Below, in pieces: positions 22,613 through 33,518 of a DNA stretch of 64,000 bases (position 1 is its first letter; each line of letters starts with the position of its first letter). This DNA is from Vicia villosa (Eukaryota > Streptophyta > Magnoliopsida > Fabales > Fabaceae). A program made the translations under genes and the position numbers. The notes below the pieces were generated by a model. It saw only the letters and a list, made by a program, of their open reading frames with translations, was not told the DNA's origin and ran no database searches. Where the stretch lies: NCBI RefSeq assembly GCF_029867415.1, contig NC_081183.1, forward strand, positions 55,564,336 to 55,628,335. Reading direction: 5' to 3'.

Positions 22613-23928
22613 GGCGTTTCACTCCTTCATGGCATGCTGGCACAGACTTTGTCTTAGCTAGGGTCTTAGGCTTTGGTCTTTGTAGTTTTCTTTTTCTTGT
22701 TGCATCTGCTTGTTAAACATCTTCATGTAATATCTTTTGATTATCAATGAAAAGTTTCCTTGTTTTTACATTCCAGTGATTTTATTTGTCGTTTTAATCA
22801 TCTGAATCTTTTGAAATATGCTTTTTGATGATATGACAAAAAGGGGGAGAAGATAAATGATAAATGATTTGATTAATCTATCAGTTGCTGGGTAAAGCTC
22901 CCACACATTTACTAACAAGAACTGCAAGTTCTATATGGTTTAAGTGTTTTGCAGGTATGAAGAAGTGAAGAGAATCTTCAAAGCAAACACAAGAAGCAAA
23001 ACCATAAGAAGCGTTATTCTGTAAAAAGAATAAGCTCATGGAAACTGAAGCAAGCTGAGTGCTATCAAGCTTCAGATACCAGAAGCAAGAAAGAAGAATG
23101 AATCAGAAGCACTGATAATAGAATTTGATCCATATTTGTCTATTTGCTTTGACAAAATTCTATTTGCTCTGATACATTATTTTAGCCTATATAGCTCTGA
23201 TATATATATGGCTCTGATACTCATTCATGCTGACTTTTGTCGTTTAGTTTTTGTTCTGTAACATTTCAGGATGTAGAGATGCGCTGATGATGCTCTGGTA
23301 CATTCAACAATGTTCTGATACAAATCTAGCATGAAGTGATGTTGGTAGACATTCAAAGTTCTGAAGCTATCCGAGGGAAGCAGAAATCAGAAGAGGTGAA
23401 TGTTCTAAAAGATCCAGAAAACTCAAGTTCTGAAGCTGTCCTGAATGGAAGCAGAAATCAGAAGCTGTGAATGTTCTGAGGATCAAAGAAATTCAAGTTC
23501 TGAAGCTGTCCTAGATGGAAGCAGAAATCAGAAGCTGTGAATGTTCTGAAGATCAAAGAAATTCAAGTTCTGAAGCTGTCCTAGATGGAAGCAGGAATCA
23601 GAAGCTGTGAGTGTTCTAAGGATCTAAAGAAATTCTAGTTCTGAAGCTGTCCAATGGAAGCAGAAGTCAGAAGCTATGAATTCTCTGAAGGCAGAAGCTT
23701 ATATGATCGTCTCTACCGAAATAATCAGGGAAGTCTTTTATTAAAGTTCTTCGAGTATTTATTTCAGGGGGAGATTATTTATCTCAGGGGGAGATTGTTA
23801 ATCTCAGGGGGAGACATATTCATATGCTTATGCTATAGCTGTGTAATTTGTCTTTTGCCGTCTATTCTTTCTGATCGCAAATTCATATCATTTATATATG
23901 TTTTTGTCATCATCAAAAAGGGGGAGAT
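22613..23928 (+). other. E3a 3' untranslated region, ~70-bp repeats and PPT
   Basis: A g-rich PPT-like tract (aaaaagggggaga) near 22838; five ~70-bp tandem units of the gttctgaagctgtcc...gaatgttctgaag type at about 23358-23690; three successive cagggggaga tracts at 23765-23814; and the functional-position PPT AAAAAGGGGGAGAT at 23915-23928 directly before the LTR. No convincing ORF. Confidence 0.8.
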
Positions 23929-25136
23929 TGTTAGAACAAGATTTGTTCTGATCAATTATCTTAGTTTTGATGATAACAATAATATGAATTTTGCTTAAGA
24001 TAATATGGTACTCTAATCCAATGCAATTTCCCTTTCAGGAAATATATAAAGAGTACGCATAATTCAGCGCTCAGAAGCTTTGTCTCAAAGGGTTCAGCAT
24101 GCAACATCAGAACATGGTCTGGCAAGACATCAGAAGATGGTCGAAGCAGAATCAGAACATGGGTCTATGGAAGCATCAGAAGAACAAGAGAACAGAAGCA
24201 CTGAAGTTCTGATGGTATCACGCTCAGAAGCACTTCAAGGTCAGAAGATCAGAAGATGCTATGCACCAAGCTGTTTGACTCTGATGATATTCAAACGTTG
24301 TATTCACAAACATCAGATCAGAAGAAAGTACAAGTGGCAAGCTACGCTGACTGACAAAAGGAACGTTAAAAGCTACTAAAGGCTACATCAGTAGACACAG
24401 CGTGAACAAGGCTCGAGGTAGTTGACAAAAGCGTATAACATTAAATGCGATGCTGTACGGAACACGCAAAGCATTAAATGCACTCAACGGTCATCTTCTC
24501 CAACGCCTATAAATATGAAGTTCTGATGAGAAGCAAGGTTAACGATTCTGCACCAAAACAACTCATATTAAACTTGCTGAAACGCTGTTCAAATCTAAAC
24601 TCAGAATCTTCATCTTCATCAAAGCTCACTACATTGTTGTTGTAATATATTAGTGAGATTAAGCTTAAACGATTAAGAGAAATATCACAGTTGTGATTAT
24701 CGCTTTTAAGAAGCAATTGTAATACTCTTAGGATTACATTAAGTTGTAAGGAACTAGAGTGATCGTGTGGATCAGAATACTCTAGGAAGTCTTAGAAGTG
24801 AACTAAGCAGATTGTAACTAGAGTGATCGTGTGGATCAGTAGACTCTAGAAAAGTCTTAGAGGGTATCTAAGCAGTGTTCCTGGAGTGATCAGTGTGTGA
24901 TCAGTAGACTCTGGAAGACTTAGTTGCTGACTAAGTGGAAAACCATTGTAATCCGTGCGATTAGTGGATTAAATCCTCAGTTGAGGTAAATCATCTCTGC
25001 GGGGGTGGACTGGAGTAGCTTAGTTAACAGCGAACCAGGATAAAAATAACTGTGCAATTTATTTTTATCTGTCAAGTTTTTAAAGCTACACTTATTCAAA
25101 CCCCCCCCCCCTTTCTAAGTGTTTTTCTATCCTTCA
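23929..25136 (+). repeat. LTR shared by E3a (3') and E3b (5')
   Basis: TGTTAGAACAAG ... TATCCTTCA. Three ~64-bp internal repeats (about 24744-24925) and a run of twelve C near 25101. ORFs within it are shadows. Confidence 0.92.
24508..24515 (+). promoter_or_regulatory. LTR TATA box
   Basis: TATAAATA in cgcctataaatatgaag. The same site is at 32893-32900 in the other LTR, and a weaker TATAAGTA sits at this place in E1. Confidence 0.55.
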
Positions 25137-25137
25137 A

Positions 25138-25150
25138 TTGGCATCAGAGC
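25138..25150 (+). other. Primer binding site of E3b
   Basis: TTGGCATCAGAGC, one base after the LTR; the initiator tRNA-Met type with one mismatch, as in E1 and E2. Confidence 0.75.
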
Positions 25151-25222
25151 GCCGGTTCTAAGGTGCAAGCACTTAACCGTGTTTAGAAAAGATTCAGGAA
25201 GAGAAAAACGCTTCAGTAAAAG

Positions 25223-26965
25223 ATGGTTGATGAAAGTGAAAAGTCTACACCTGCATCTACATCTGGCTCTGCTGAGCAATACAACGGTAACAATGGTTAT
25301 ACTAGACCGCCGGTATTTGATGGTGAAAACTTTGAATACTGGAAAGATAAACTGGAAAGTTACTTTCTTGGTCTAGATGGTGATCTATGGGATCTTTTGA
25401 TGGATGGTTACAAACATCCAGTCAATGCCAGAGGCGTAAAGCTGACAAGGCAAGAAATGAATGATGATCAGAAAAAGCTTTTCAGGAATCATCATAAATG
25501 CAGAACTGTTTTGCTGAATGCTATCTCTCATGCTGAGTATGAGAAGATATCTAACAGGGAAACGGCCTATGACATATATGAGTCCTTGAAAATGACTCAT
25601 GAAGGAAATACTCAAGTCAAGGAGACTAAAGCTCTAGCTTTAATCCAGAAGTATGAAGCCTTCAAGATGGAGGATGATGAAGACATTGAAAAGATGTTTT
25701 CAAGATTTCAAACTCTTACTGCTGGATTGAGAGTTCTTGACAAGGGATACACCAAGGCTGATCACGTAAAGAAGATCATCAGAAGCTTACCCAGAAGATG
25801 GGGTCCTATGGTGACTGCATTCAAGATTGCAAAGAATCTGAATGAAGTTTCTCTGGAAGAGCTCATCAGTGCCTTGAGAAGTCATGAAATAGAGCTGGAC
25901 GCAAATGAGCCTCAAAAGAAAGGTAAGTCTATTGCATTAAAATCAAATATCAAGAAATGCACTAACGCTTTTCAGGCTAGAGAAGAAGATCCTGAAGAAT
26001 CAGAATCTGAAGAAGAAGATGAACTGTCTTTGATCTCCAGAAGGCTAAATCAACTCTGGAAGACCAAGCAAAGGAAGTTCAGAGGCTTCAGAAGTTCAAA
26101 GAGATTTGAACGTGGAGAATCTTCTGATGACAGAAGATTTGACAAGAAGAAGGTCATGTGCTATGAATGCAATGAGCCTGGACACTTCAAGAATGAATGT
26201 CCAAATCTTCAGAAGGATAATCCCAAGAAGAAGTTTCATAAGAAGAAAAGTCTTATGGCAACCTGGGATGAGTCAGAAGATGATTCAGACTCTGAAGATG
26301 AGCAGGCTAACTGTGCGCTGATGGCGACAGAAGATGACGAATCAGAATCTACATCAGAATCAGATTCTGAAGAGGTATTTTCTGAACTTACTAGAGATGA
26401 GTTAGTTTCCGGTCTAACTGAACTTCTGGAACTCAAGTCTCAGATTAGTCTCAAATACAAAAAGCTGAAAAAACTATTTGAATTTGAAACAAAGAAGCTT
26501 GAGTTGGAAAATTCTGAATTAAAAGAAAAACTTTTAAAATTATCCAATAATGTTGGATCTCCTTCTGATTCAGAAAAATCCACTCCTAGTCTAAACCATA
26601 TTCTGAAAGAATATGATTTAAGTTTCAGGAAGTTCTTATCTAGAAGTATTGGCAGAAGTCAGCTAGCTTCTATGATATATGCTGTGTCTGGAAACAAAAG
26701 AGTAGGCATTGGTTTTGAGGGTGAAACCCCATACAAACTTGAACCTGTTGATGAAATGAAATTCACATACAAGCCATTGTATGATCAGTTCAAGTATGGC
26801 CACTCCCATGATATTAGGCACACTTCACATGCTCAAAGTTTTCACATAACACACACAAAAAAGCATGTGACACAACCTAGGAAATATCATGAAACTCACA
26901 TTAAGAATTATCATGCTGTTCCTTCTATTGCTTACAATGTTAAACCCAAGTTCAATAGAACTTGA
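25223..26965 (+). CDS. gag: E3b gag, 580 aa, C-terminus shifted
   Basis: The ATG at 25223 lies about 72 nt after the PBS. Domains: N-terminal gag (FEYWKDKLESYFLGLDGDLW at about residues 34-53; AYDIYESLKMTHEGN; HVKKIIRSLPRRWGPM), then the linker, a CX2CX4HX4C knuckle beginning at Cys313 (CYECNEPGHFKNEC), Asp/Glu/Ser-rich stretches, a coiled coil (about 405-450, ELLELKSQISLKYKKLKK) and the SFRKFLSRSIGRSQLASMIY region. The frame ends in KFNRT at 26965. Against E1, two bases are missing just before this (aatagaacttgag versus aatcagaacttgag), so the former gag C-terminus ([15 protein letters not shown]) continues in another frame to a TAA near 27140. It may still make a nearly full Gag. RNA packaging and particle assembly are its expected roles in the cytoplasm. 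Confidence 0.9.
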   Translation: MVDESEKSTPASTSGSAEQYNGNNGYTRPPVFDGENFEYWKDKLESYFLGLDGDLWDLLMDGYKHPVNARGVKLTRQEMNDDQKKLFRNHHKCRTVLLNAISHAEYEKISNRETAYDIYESLKMTHEGNTQVKETKALALIQKYEAFKMEDDEDIEKMFSRFQTLTAGLRVLDKGYTKADHVKKIIRSLPRRWGPMVTAFKIAKNLNEVSLEELISALRSHEIELDANEPQKKGKSIALKSNIKKCTNAFQAREEDPEESESEEEDELSLISRRLNQLWKTKQRKFRGFRSSKRFERGESSDDRRFDKKKVMCYECNEPGHFKNECPNLQKDNPKKKFHKKKSLMATWDESEDDSDSEDEQANCALMATEDDESESTSESDSEEVFSELTRDELVSGLTELLELKSQISLKYKKLKKLFEFETKKLELENSELKEKLLKLSNNVGSPSDSEKSTPSLNHILKEYDLSFRKFLSRSIGRSQLASMIYAVSGNKRVGIGFEGETPYKLEPVDEMKFTYKPLYDQFKYGHSHDIRHTSHAQSFHITHTKKHVTQPRKYHETHIKNYHAVPSIAYNVKPKFNRT

Positions 26966-27064
26966 GAAAATCTAACAAGAAAGGACCCAAGAAAATGTGG
27001 GTACCTAAGGATAAGATTATTCCTATTGCAGATATCCTTGACTGCAAAAAGGACAAAGCACAAC

Positions 27065-30000
27065 ATGTCATGGTACCTGGACTCTGGATGCTCACGACAC
27101 ATGACAAGAAGAAGGTCTATGTTCCAAGACTTGGTGCTTAAGTCTGGAGGAGAAGTCAAGTTTGGAGGAGATCAGAAGGGCAAGATAATTGGCTCTGGAA
27201 CTATAAAGTCTGGTAACTCTCCTTCCATTTCTAATGTACTTCTTGTAGAAGGATTAACTCATAACCTCTTATCTATCAGTCAATTGAGTGACAATGGTTA
27301 TGATATAATCTTTAATCAAGAGTCTTGCAAGGCTGTAAATCAGAAGGATGGCTCAATCCTATTTACAGGCAAGAGGAAGAACAACATTTATAAGACAGAT
27401 CTGCAAGATCTTATGAGTCAGAAGGTGACTTGTCTTATGTCTGTTTCTGAAGAGCAGTGGGTCTGGCACAGAAGATTAGGTCATGCTAGTTTGAGAAAGA
27501 TTTCTCAGATTAACAAACTGAATCTGGTCAGAGGACTCCCTAATCTGAAATTCAAATCAGATGCTCTTTGTGAAGCATGTCAGAAGGGCAAGTTCTCCAA
27601 ACCTGCATTCAAGTCCAAGAATGTTGTGTCTACCTCAATGCCATTAGAACTCTTGCACATTGATCTGTTTGGCCCAGTCAAAACAGCATCTGTCAGAGGG
27701 AAGAAATATGGATTAGTCATCGTAGATGATTATAGCCGCTGGACATGGGTAAAATTCTTGAAACATAAGGATGAGACTCATTCAGTGTTCTTTGATTTCT
27801 GCATTCAGATTCAATCTGAAAAAGAGTGTAAAATCATAAAGGTCAGAAGTGATCATGGTGGTGAATTTGAGAACAGATCCTTTGAAGAATTCTTCAAAGA
27901 AAATGGTATTGCCCATGATTTCTCTTGTCCTAGAACTCCACAGCAAAATGGGGTTGTAGAACGAAAGAATAGGACTCTGCAAGAAATGGCCAGAACCATG
28001 ATCAATGAAACCAATATGGCTAAGCATTTCTGGGCAGAAGCAATAAACACTGCATGCTATATTCAGAATAGAATCTCTATCAGACCTATTCTAAATAAGA
28101 CTCCTTATGAATTGTGGAAGAATAGAAAGCCCAACATTTCATATTTCCATCCTTTTGGATGTGTATGCTTTATTCTGAACACTAAAGATCATCTTGGTAA
28201 GTTTGATTCCAAAGCACAAAAATGTTTCCTTCTTGGATATTCTGAACGCTCAAAAGGCTACAGAGTATACAATACTGAAACATTGATTGTAGAAGAATCA
28301 ATCAATATCAGGTTTGATGATAAGCTTGGTTCTGAAAAACCAAAGCAGTTTGATAATTTTGCAGATTGTGATATTGATATATCAGAAGTTGTTGAGCCAA
28401 GAAGCAACGCATCAGAAGCAGAGCTTCTCAGAAGCAAAGAATCTGAAGATCAAGTATCAGCTTCTCTGGAGGATCTAAGCATTTATGAAGAACCATCTGT
28501 CAGAAGATCATCCAGACTCATCTCTGGTCATTCAGAAGATGTCATTCTTGGAAAGAAGGATGATCCAATCAGAACAAGAGCATTCCTTAAGAACAATGCA
28601 GACTGTCAATTAGGTCTTGTATCTTTGATCGAGCCAACTTCTGTTGATCATGCTCTAGAAGATTCAGACTGGATAATTGCTATGCAAGAAGAACTGAATC
28701 AGTTTACAAGGAATGATGTTTGGGATCTTGTTCCTAGACCAGATGGATTCAATATAATTGGTACAAAATGGGTCTTCAGAAACAAGCTCAGTGAGAAAGG
28801 TGAAGTGGTAAGGAACAAAGCCAGACTGGTGGCTCAGGGTTATAGTCAGCAAGAAGGGATTGATTATACAGAAACCTTTGCACCAGTGGCCAGGTTAGAA
28901 TCTATTCGTCTATTAATTTCATTTGCCACTCAACATAACATCACTCTTTATCAGATGGATGTTAAGAGTGCCTTCTTAAATGGTTATATAGATGAAGAAG
29001 TTTATGTCCATCAACCTCCTGGTTTTGAAGACTCTATGTCTCCTAATCATGTTTTTAAACTTAAGAAATCATTGTATGGATTGAAACAGCCTCCCAGAGC
29101 TTGGTATGAACGCTTAAGTTCTTTCCTTCTGGATAATGGTTTCACTAGAGGAAAAGTGGACACTACTCTCTTTTGTAAAACCTTTAAAAGGGATATTTTA
29201 ATTTGTCAAATATATGTAGATGATATTATTTTTGGAACATCTAATGCTACACTTGGAAAGGAGTTTGCTGAGTCTATGCAGGCTGAGTTTGAAATGAGCA
29301 TGATGGGAGAACTCAAGTATTTCCTTGGAATACAAATAAATCAAACATCAGAAGGAACGTATGTTCACCAAACCAAGTATGTGAAGGAACTTCTGAAGAA
29401 GTTTAATCTTCTAGACTGCAAAGAAGCCAAAACTCCTATGCATCCAACATGCATCCTAGGTAAGGATGAGGTAAGTAAGAAGGTAGATCAGAAGTTATAC
29501 AGAGGTATGATTGGATCTCTTCTATATCTGACTGCTTCTAGACCTGACATTCTGTTCAGTGTTTGTTTGTGTGCTAGATTCCAATCAGATCCTAGAGAAT
29601 CTCATTTAACTGCTGTTAAGAGAATTCTAAGGTATCTGAAAGGTACTACTAATGTTGGCTTAGTTTACAGAAAATCTAAAGAATACAACTTAGTAGGATT
29701 CTGCGATGCTGACTATGCTGGAGACAGAATTGAAAGAAAAAGTACTTCAGGAAGTTGCCAATTTCTTGGAAGTCATTTGATCTCTTGGTATAGCAAGAAG
29801 CAAGCAACTATTGCTCTATCAACAACAGAAGCAGAATATGTCGCTGCTGCTGGTTGTAGTACACAGATGCTCTGGATGAAGAGTCAGTTAGAAGATTATC
29901 AGATATTTGAGAGTAACATTCCTATATTCTGTGATAATACTTCTGCTATATGTTTATCTAAGAATCCTATTCTTCATTCAAAAGCTAAACATATTGAGAT

Positions 30001-30160
30001 TAAACATCATTTCATAAGGGACTATGTTCAGAAGGGTGTTATATCTTTAAACTTTGTTAATACAGACCATCAATGGGCTGATATCTTTACAAAACCCCTG
30101 GCTGAAGATAGGTTTAAGTTCATTCTGAAGAACATCAGTATGGATTTATGCCCAGAATGA
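27065..30160 (+). CDS. pol: E3b pol: protease, integrase, RT, RNase H
   Basis: An uninterrupted frame of about 1031 codons from an ATG at 27065 directly before the protease signature; the real polyprotein would continue from gag. Motifs, numbered from that ATG: protease LDSG at 5-8; integrase zinc ligands His135, His140, Cys169, Cys172; integrase catalytic Asp200, Asp263, Glu299, giving exactly D,D-35-[22 protein letters not shown] and YVDD at 717-720; RNase [11 protein letters not shown] (Asp881), TTEAEY and CDNTSAI; C-terminal [12 protein letters not shown] and ADIFTKPL, ending DLCPE. The order integrase before RT marks Ty1/copia. The pol frame is +1 relative to the gag C-terminal frame in both E3b and E1. 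This is the only complete pol in the window and could act on defective relatives if expressed. Confidence 0.93.
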   Translation: MSWYLDSGCSRHMTRRRSMFQDLVLKSGGEVKFGGDQKGKIIGSGTIKSGNSPSISNVLLVEGLTHNLLSISQLSDNGYDIIFNQESCKAVNQKDGSILFTGKRKNNIYKTDLQDLMSQKVTCLMSVSEEQWVWHRRLGHASLRKISQINKLNLVRGLPNLKFKSDALCEACQKGKFSKPAFKSKNVVSTSMPLELLHIDLFGPVKTASVRGKKYGLVIVDDYSRWTWVKFLKHKDETHSVFFDFCIQIQSEKECKIIKVRSDHGGEFENRSFEEFFKENGIAHDFSCPRTPQQNGVVERKNRTLQEMARTMINETNMAKHFWAEAINTACYIQNRISIRPILNKTPYELWKNRKPNISYFHPFGCVCFILNTKDHLGKFDSKAQKCFLLGYSERSKGYRVYNTETLIVEESINIRFDDKLGSEKPKQFDNFADCDIDISEVVEPRSNASEAELLRSKESEDQVSASLEDLSIYEEPSVRRSSRLISGHSEDVILGKKDDPIRTRAFLKNNADCQLGLVSLIEPTSVDHALEDSDWIIAMQEELNQFTRNDVWDLVPRPDGFNIIGTKWVFRNKLSEKGEVVRNKARLVAQGYSQQEGIDYTETFAPVARLESIRLLISFATQHNITLYQMDVKSAFLNGYIDEEVYVHQPPGFEDSMSPNHVFKLKKSLYGLKQPPRAWYERLSSFLLDNGFTRGKVDTTLFCKTFKRDILICQIYVDDIIFGTSNATLGKEFAESMQAEFEMSMMGELKYFLGIQINQTSEGTYVHQTKYVKELLKKFNLLDCKEAKTPMHPTCILGKDEVSKKVDQKLYRGMIGSLLYLTASRPDILFSVCLCARFQSDPRESHLTAVKRILRYLKGTTNVGLVYRKSKEYNLVGFCDADYAGDRIERKSTSGSCQFLGSHLISWYSKKQATIALSTTEAEYVAAAGCSTQMLWMKSQLEDYQIFESNIPIFCDNTSAICLSKNPILHSKAKHIEIKHHFIRDYVQKGVISLNFVNTDHQWADIFTKPLAEDRFKFILKNISMDLCPE

Positions 30161-30601
30161 GAAGATGAGAAGTTCTTATGTATGAGTATCTTCTGAAATG
30201 AAAATGGATTATTTTTTATCAGAAGTTCTGATTGAAATCCTTTAGAAATTATGATTCGGTTATTACTAACGTTTCATTGTCTAAGTTGATTCAGAACCTC
30301 TTTTAAAGCAAAACAGCTGTAACGTTTTATCTCGGGATGGTAAACCTGTCGTTACTATTCATGGATAAACGTGCGTGCAGTTGAAGGGACGCCGACCATA
30401 GGTAACTGTGCTAGTCACCTCATTTGTCTTTATTATCTCTCCTCACGTCACGCAACATTAAATGCTTTTCATCATTCGTTTCATTTTATTTTCTTTTAAA
30501 TACTCTTCAAACACTTCTCTTTCCCTCTCATATTTTCTCTATTCACTCTATCTTTTTGCATTCATATCAAACCCTAGCTGTTCATTTTCTGCAAATCCAT
30601 C
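30161..30601 (+). other. E3b pol-ORF3 spacer
   Basis: Conserved block at 30370-30410 and a CT-rich leader; nearly identical to 21776-22216. Confidence 0.5.
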
Positions 30602-30997
30602 ATGAACTCTTCATCAAGCCCAGGAAATCATGAAAATGATCAAAACAACAAAAGAAAAGCTGTTGAAACATCACCTTCCAAACCCAAAAAGATAAAAATC
30701 ACCTATGATCCTCTCAAGGTGAATCCATTCGAAGCAATGTTATCTGGAAACTATTCTAGACGTGTGTTTCAACCCCCTGGTGAAAGCCCTCCATCATCTC
30801 CATCTTCTTCCTCATCTTGTTTCCTTCTAGACTCAACTTCCTCTTCATCTAACCTTTCCTCTCCCTTAACCCATTCCGAAGAAATCTCTTCATTTTCACC
30901 CGCTGAGAATGTTGTCTCTGATAAAGATTGTGGAAGATCTGCATCAGAACCAAGTCTCCCTGACCCCTCGCCTGGAAGCCCAAGAAGCAGTCAATGA
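30602..30997 (+). pseudogene. E3b third ORF, C-terminally truncated (131 aa)
   Basis: Same truncated form as at 22217-22612, with two visible substitutions near the end (Ser to Phe in SSFSPAE and Gly to Arg in PRSSQ). It keeps the basic N-terminus and TYDPLKVNPFEAM. The C-terminal coding DNA lies out of frame downstream. The family's longer forms are at 15143-16372 and 10744-36821. Confidence 0.7.
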
Positions 30998-32313
30998 GGC
31001 GTTTCACTCCTTCATGGCATGCTGGCACAGACTTTGTCTTAGCTAGGGTCTTAGGCTTTGGTCTTTGTAGTTTTCTTTTTCTTGTTGCATCTGCTTGTTA
31101 AACATCTTCATGTAATATCTTTTGATTATCAATGAAAAGTTTTCTTGTTTTTACATTCCAGTGATTTTATTTGTCGTTTTAATCATCTGAATCTTTTGAA
31201 ATATGCTTTTTGATGATATGACAAAAAGGGGGAGAAGATAAATGATAAATGATTTGATTAATCTATCAGTTGCTGGGTAAAGCTCCCACACATTTACTAA
31301 CAAGAACTGCAAGTTCTATATGGTTTAAGTGTTTTGCAGGTATAAAGAAGTGAAGAGAATCTTCAAAGCAAACACAAGAAGCAAAACCATAAGAAGCGTT
31401 ATTCTGTAAAAAGAATAAGCTCATGGAAACTGAAGCAAGCTGAGTGCTATCAAGCTTCAGATACCAGAAGCAAGAAAGAAGAATGAATCAGAAGCACTGA
31501 TAATAGAATTTGATCCATATTTGTCTATTTGCTTTGACAAAATTCTATTTGCTCTGATACATTATTTTAGCCTATATAGCTCTGATATATATATGGCTCT
31601 GATACTCATTCATGCTGACTTTTGTCGTTTAGTTTTTGTTCTGTAACATTTCAGGATGTAGAGATGCGCTGATGATGCTCTGGTACATTCAACAATGTTC
31701 TGATACAAATCTAGCATGAAGTGATGTTGGTAGACATTAAAAGTTCTGAAGCTATCCGAGGGAAGCAGAAATCAGAAGAGGTGAATGTTCTAAAAGATCC
31801 AGAAAACTCAAGTTCTGAAGCTGTCCTGAATGGAAGCAGAAATCAGAAGCTGTGAATGTTCTGAGGATCAAAGAAATTCAAGTTCTGAAGCTGTCCTAGA
31901 TGGAAGCAGAAATCAGAAGCTGTGAATGTTCTGAAGATCAAAGAAATTCAAGTTCTGAAGCTGTCCTAGATGGAAGCAGGAATCAGAAGCTGTGAGTGTT
32001 CTAAGGATCTAAAGAAATTCTAGTTTTGAAGCTGTCCAATGGAAGCAGAAGTCAGAAGCTATGAATTCTCTGAAGGCAGAAGCTTATATGATCATCTCTA
32101 CCGAAATAATCAGGGAAGTCTTTTATTAAAGTTCTTCGAGTATTTATTTCAGGGGGAGATTATTTATCTCAGGGGGAGATTGTTAATCTCAGGGGGAGAC
32201 ATATTCATATGCTTATGCTATAGCTGTGTAATTTGTCTTTTGCCGTCTATTCTTTCTGATCGCAAATTCATATCATTTATATATGTTTTTGTCATCATCA
32301 AAAAGGGGGAGAT
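30998..32313 (+). other. E3b 3' untranslated region and PPT
   Basis: Same layout as E3a: five ~70-bp units at about 31743-32075, three cagggggaga tracts at about 32150-32199, and the PPT at 32300-32313 against the LTR. No coding evidence. Confidence 0.8.
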
Positions 32314-33518
32314 TGTTAGAACAAGATTTGTTCTGATCAATTATCTTAGTTTTGATGATAACAATAATATGAATTTTGCTTAAGATAATATGGTACTCTA
32401 ATCCAATGCAATTTCCCTTTCAGGAAATATATAAAGAGTACGCATAATTCAGCGCTCAGAAGCTTTGTCTCAAAGGGTTCAGCATGCAACATCAGAACAT
32501 GGTCTGGCAAGACATCAGAAGATGGTCGAAGCAGAATCAGAACATGGGTCTATGGAAGCATCAGAAGAACAAGAGAACAGAAGCACTGAAGTTCTGATGG
32601 TATCACGCTCAGAAGCACTTCAAGGTCAGAAGATCAGAAGATGCTATGCACCAAGCTGTTTGACTCTGATGATATTCAAACGTTGTATTCACAAACATCA
32701 GATCAGAAGAAAGTACAAGCGGCAAGCTACGCTGACTGACAAAAGGAACGTTAAAAGCTACTAAAGGCTACGTCAGTAGACACAGCGTGAACAAGGCTCG
32801 AGGTAGTTGACAAAAGCGTATAACATTAAATGCGATGCTGTACGGAACACGCAAAGCATTAAATGCACTCAACGGTCATCTTCTCCAACGCCTATAAATA
32901 TGAAGTTCTGATGAGAAGCAAGGTTAACGATTCTGCACCAAAACAACTCATATTAAACTTGCTGAAACGCTGTTCAAATCTAAACTCAGAATCTTCATCT
33001 TCATCAAAGCTCACTACATTGCTGTTGTAATATATTAGTGAGATTAAGCTTAAACGATTAAGAGAAATATCACAGTTGTGATTATCGCTTTTAAGAAGCA
33101 ATTGTAATACTCTTAGGATTACATTAAGTTGTAAGGAACTAGAGTGATCGTGTGGATCAGAATACTCTAGGAAGTCTTAGAAGTGAACTAAGCAGATTGT
33201 AACTAGAGTGATCGTGTGGATCAGTAGACTCTAGAAAAGTCTTAGAGGGTATCTAAGCAGTGTTCCTGGAATGATCAGTGTGTGATCAGTAGACTCTGGA
33301 AGACTTAGTTGCTGACTAAGTGGAAAACCATTGTAATCCGTGCGATTAGTGGATTAAATCCTCAGTTGAGGTCAATCATCTCTGCGGGGGTGGACTGGAG
33401 TAGCTTAGTTAACAGCGAACCAGGATAAAAATAACTGTGCAATTTATTTTTATCTGTCAAGTTTTTAAAGCTACACTTATTCAAACCCCCCCCTTTCTAA
33501 GTGTTTTTCTATCCTTCA
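32314..33518 (+). repeat. E3b 3' LTR
   Basis: TGTTAGAACAAG ... TATCCTTCA. Differs from the 5' LTR at a few bases, for example aagCggcaagc, ctacGtcag, attgCtgttg and gaggtCaatc, and has nine C instead of twelve. Confidence 0.92.

Larger units (their letters stand above)
19091..23928 (+). mobile_element. E3a: 5'-truncated SIRE-type copy in tandem with E3b
   Basis: Carries the pol 3' part, the pol-ORF3 spacer, a truncated ORF3 and the 3' untranslated region, then runs straight into the LTR at 23929, which is also E3b's 5' LTR. It is nearly identical to 27475-32313; visible coding differences are only a handful (for example Ser/Tyr in LSI(S/Y)EEPS and Gln/His in LGS(Q/H)LI). This is the LTR-internal-LTR-internal-LTR arrangement known to arise by unequal recombination between LTRs. 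A collapsed or mis-joined assembly would look similar. Confidence 0.85.
23929..33518 (+). mobile_element. E3b: full-length SIRE/Maximus-type Ty1/copia element (9.6 kb)
   Basis: LTR 23929-25136, PBS 25138-25150, gag 25223-26965, pol 27065-30160, truncated ORF3 30602-30997, PPT 32300-32313, LTR 32314-33518. By eye the two LTRs differ at only about five or six bases plus the length of a C run, so the insertion is young. The gene order (protease-integrase-RT-RNase H) defines copia, and the third ORF with multiple PPT-like tracts fits SIRE/Maximus. Its right LTR end (...tatccttca at 33518) abuts E2 gag. The left neighbour is E3a, so no ordinary target-site duplication can be seen. Confidence 0.92.
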
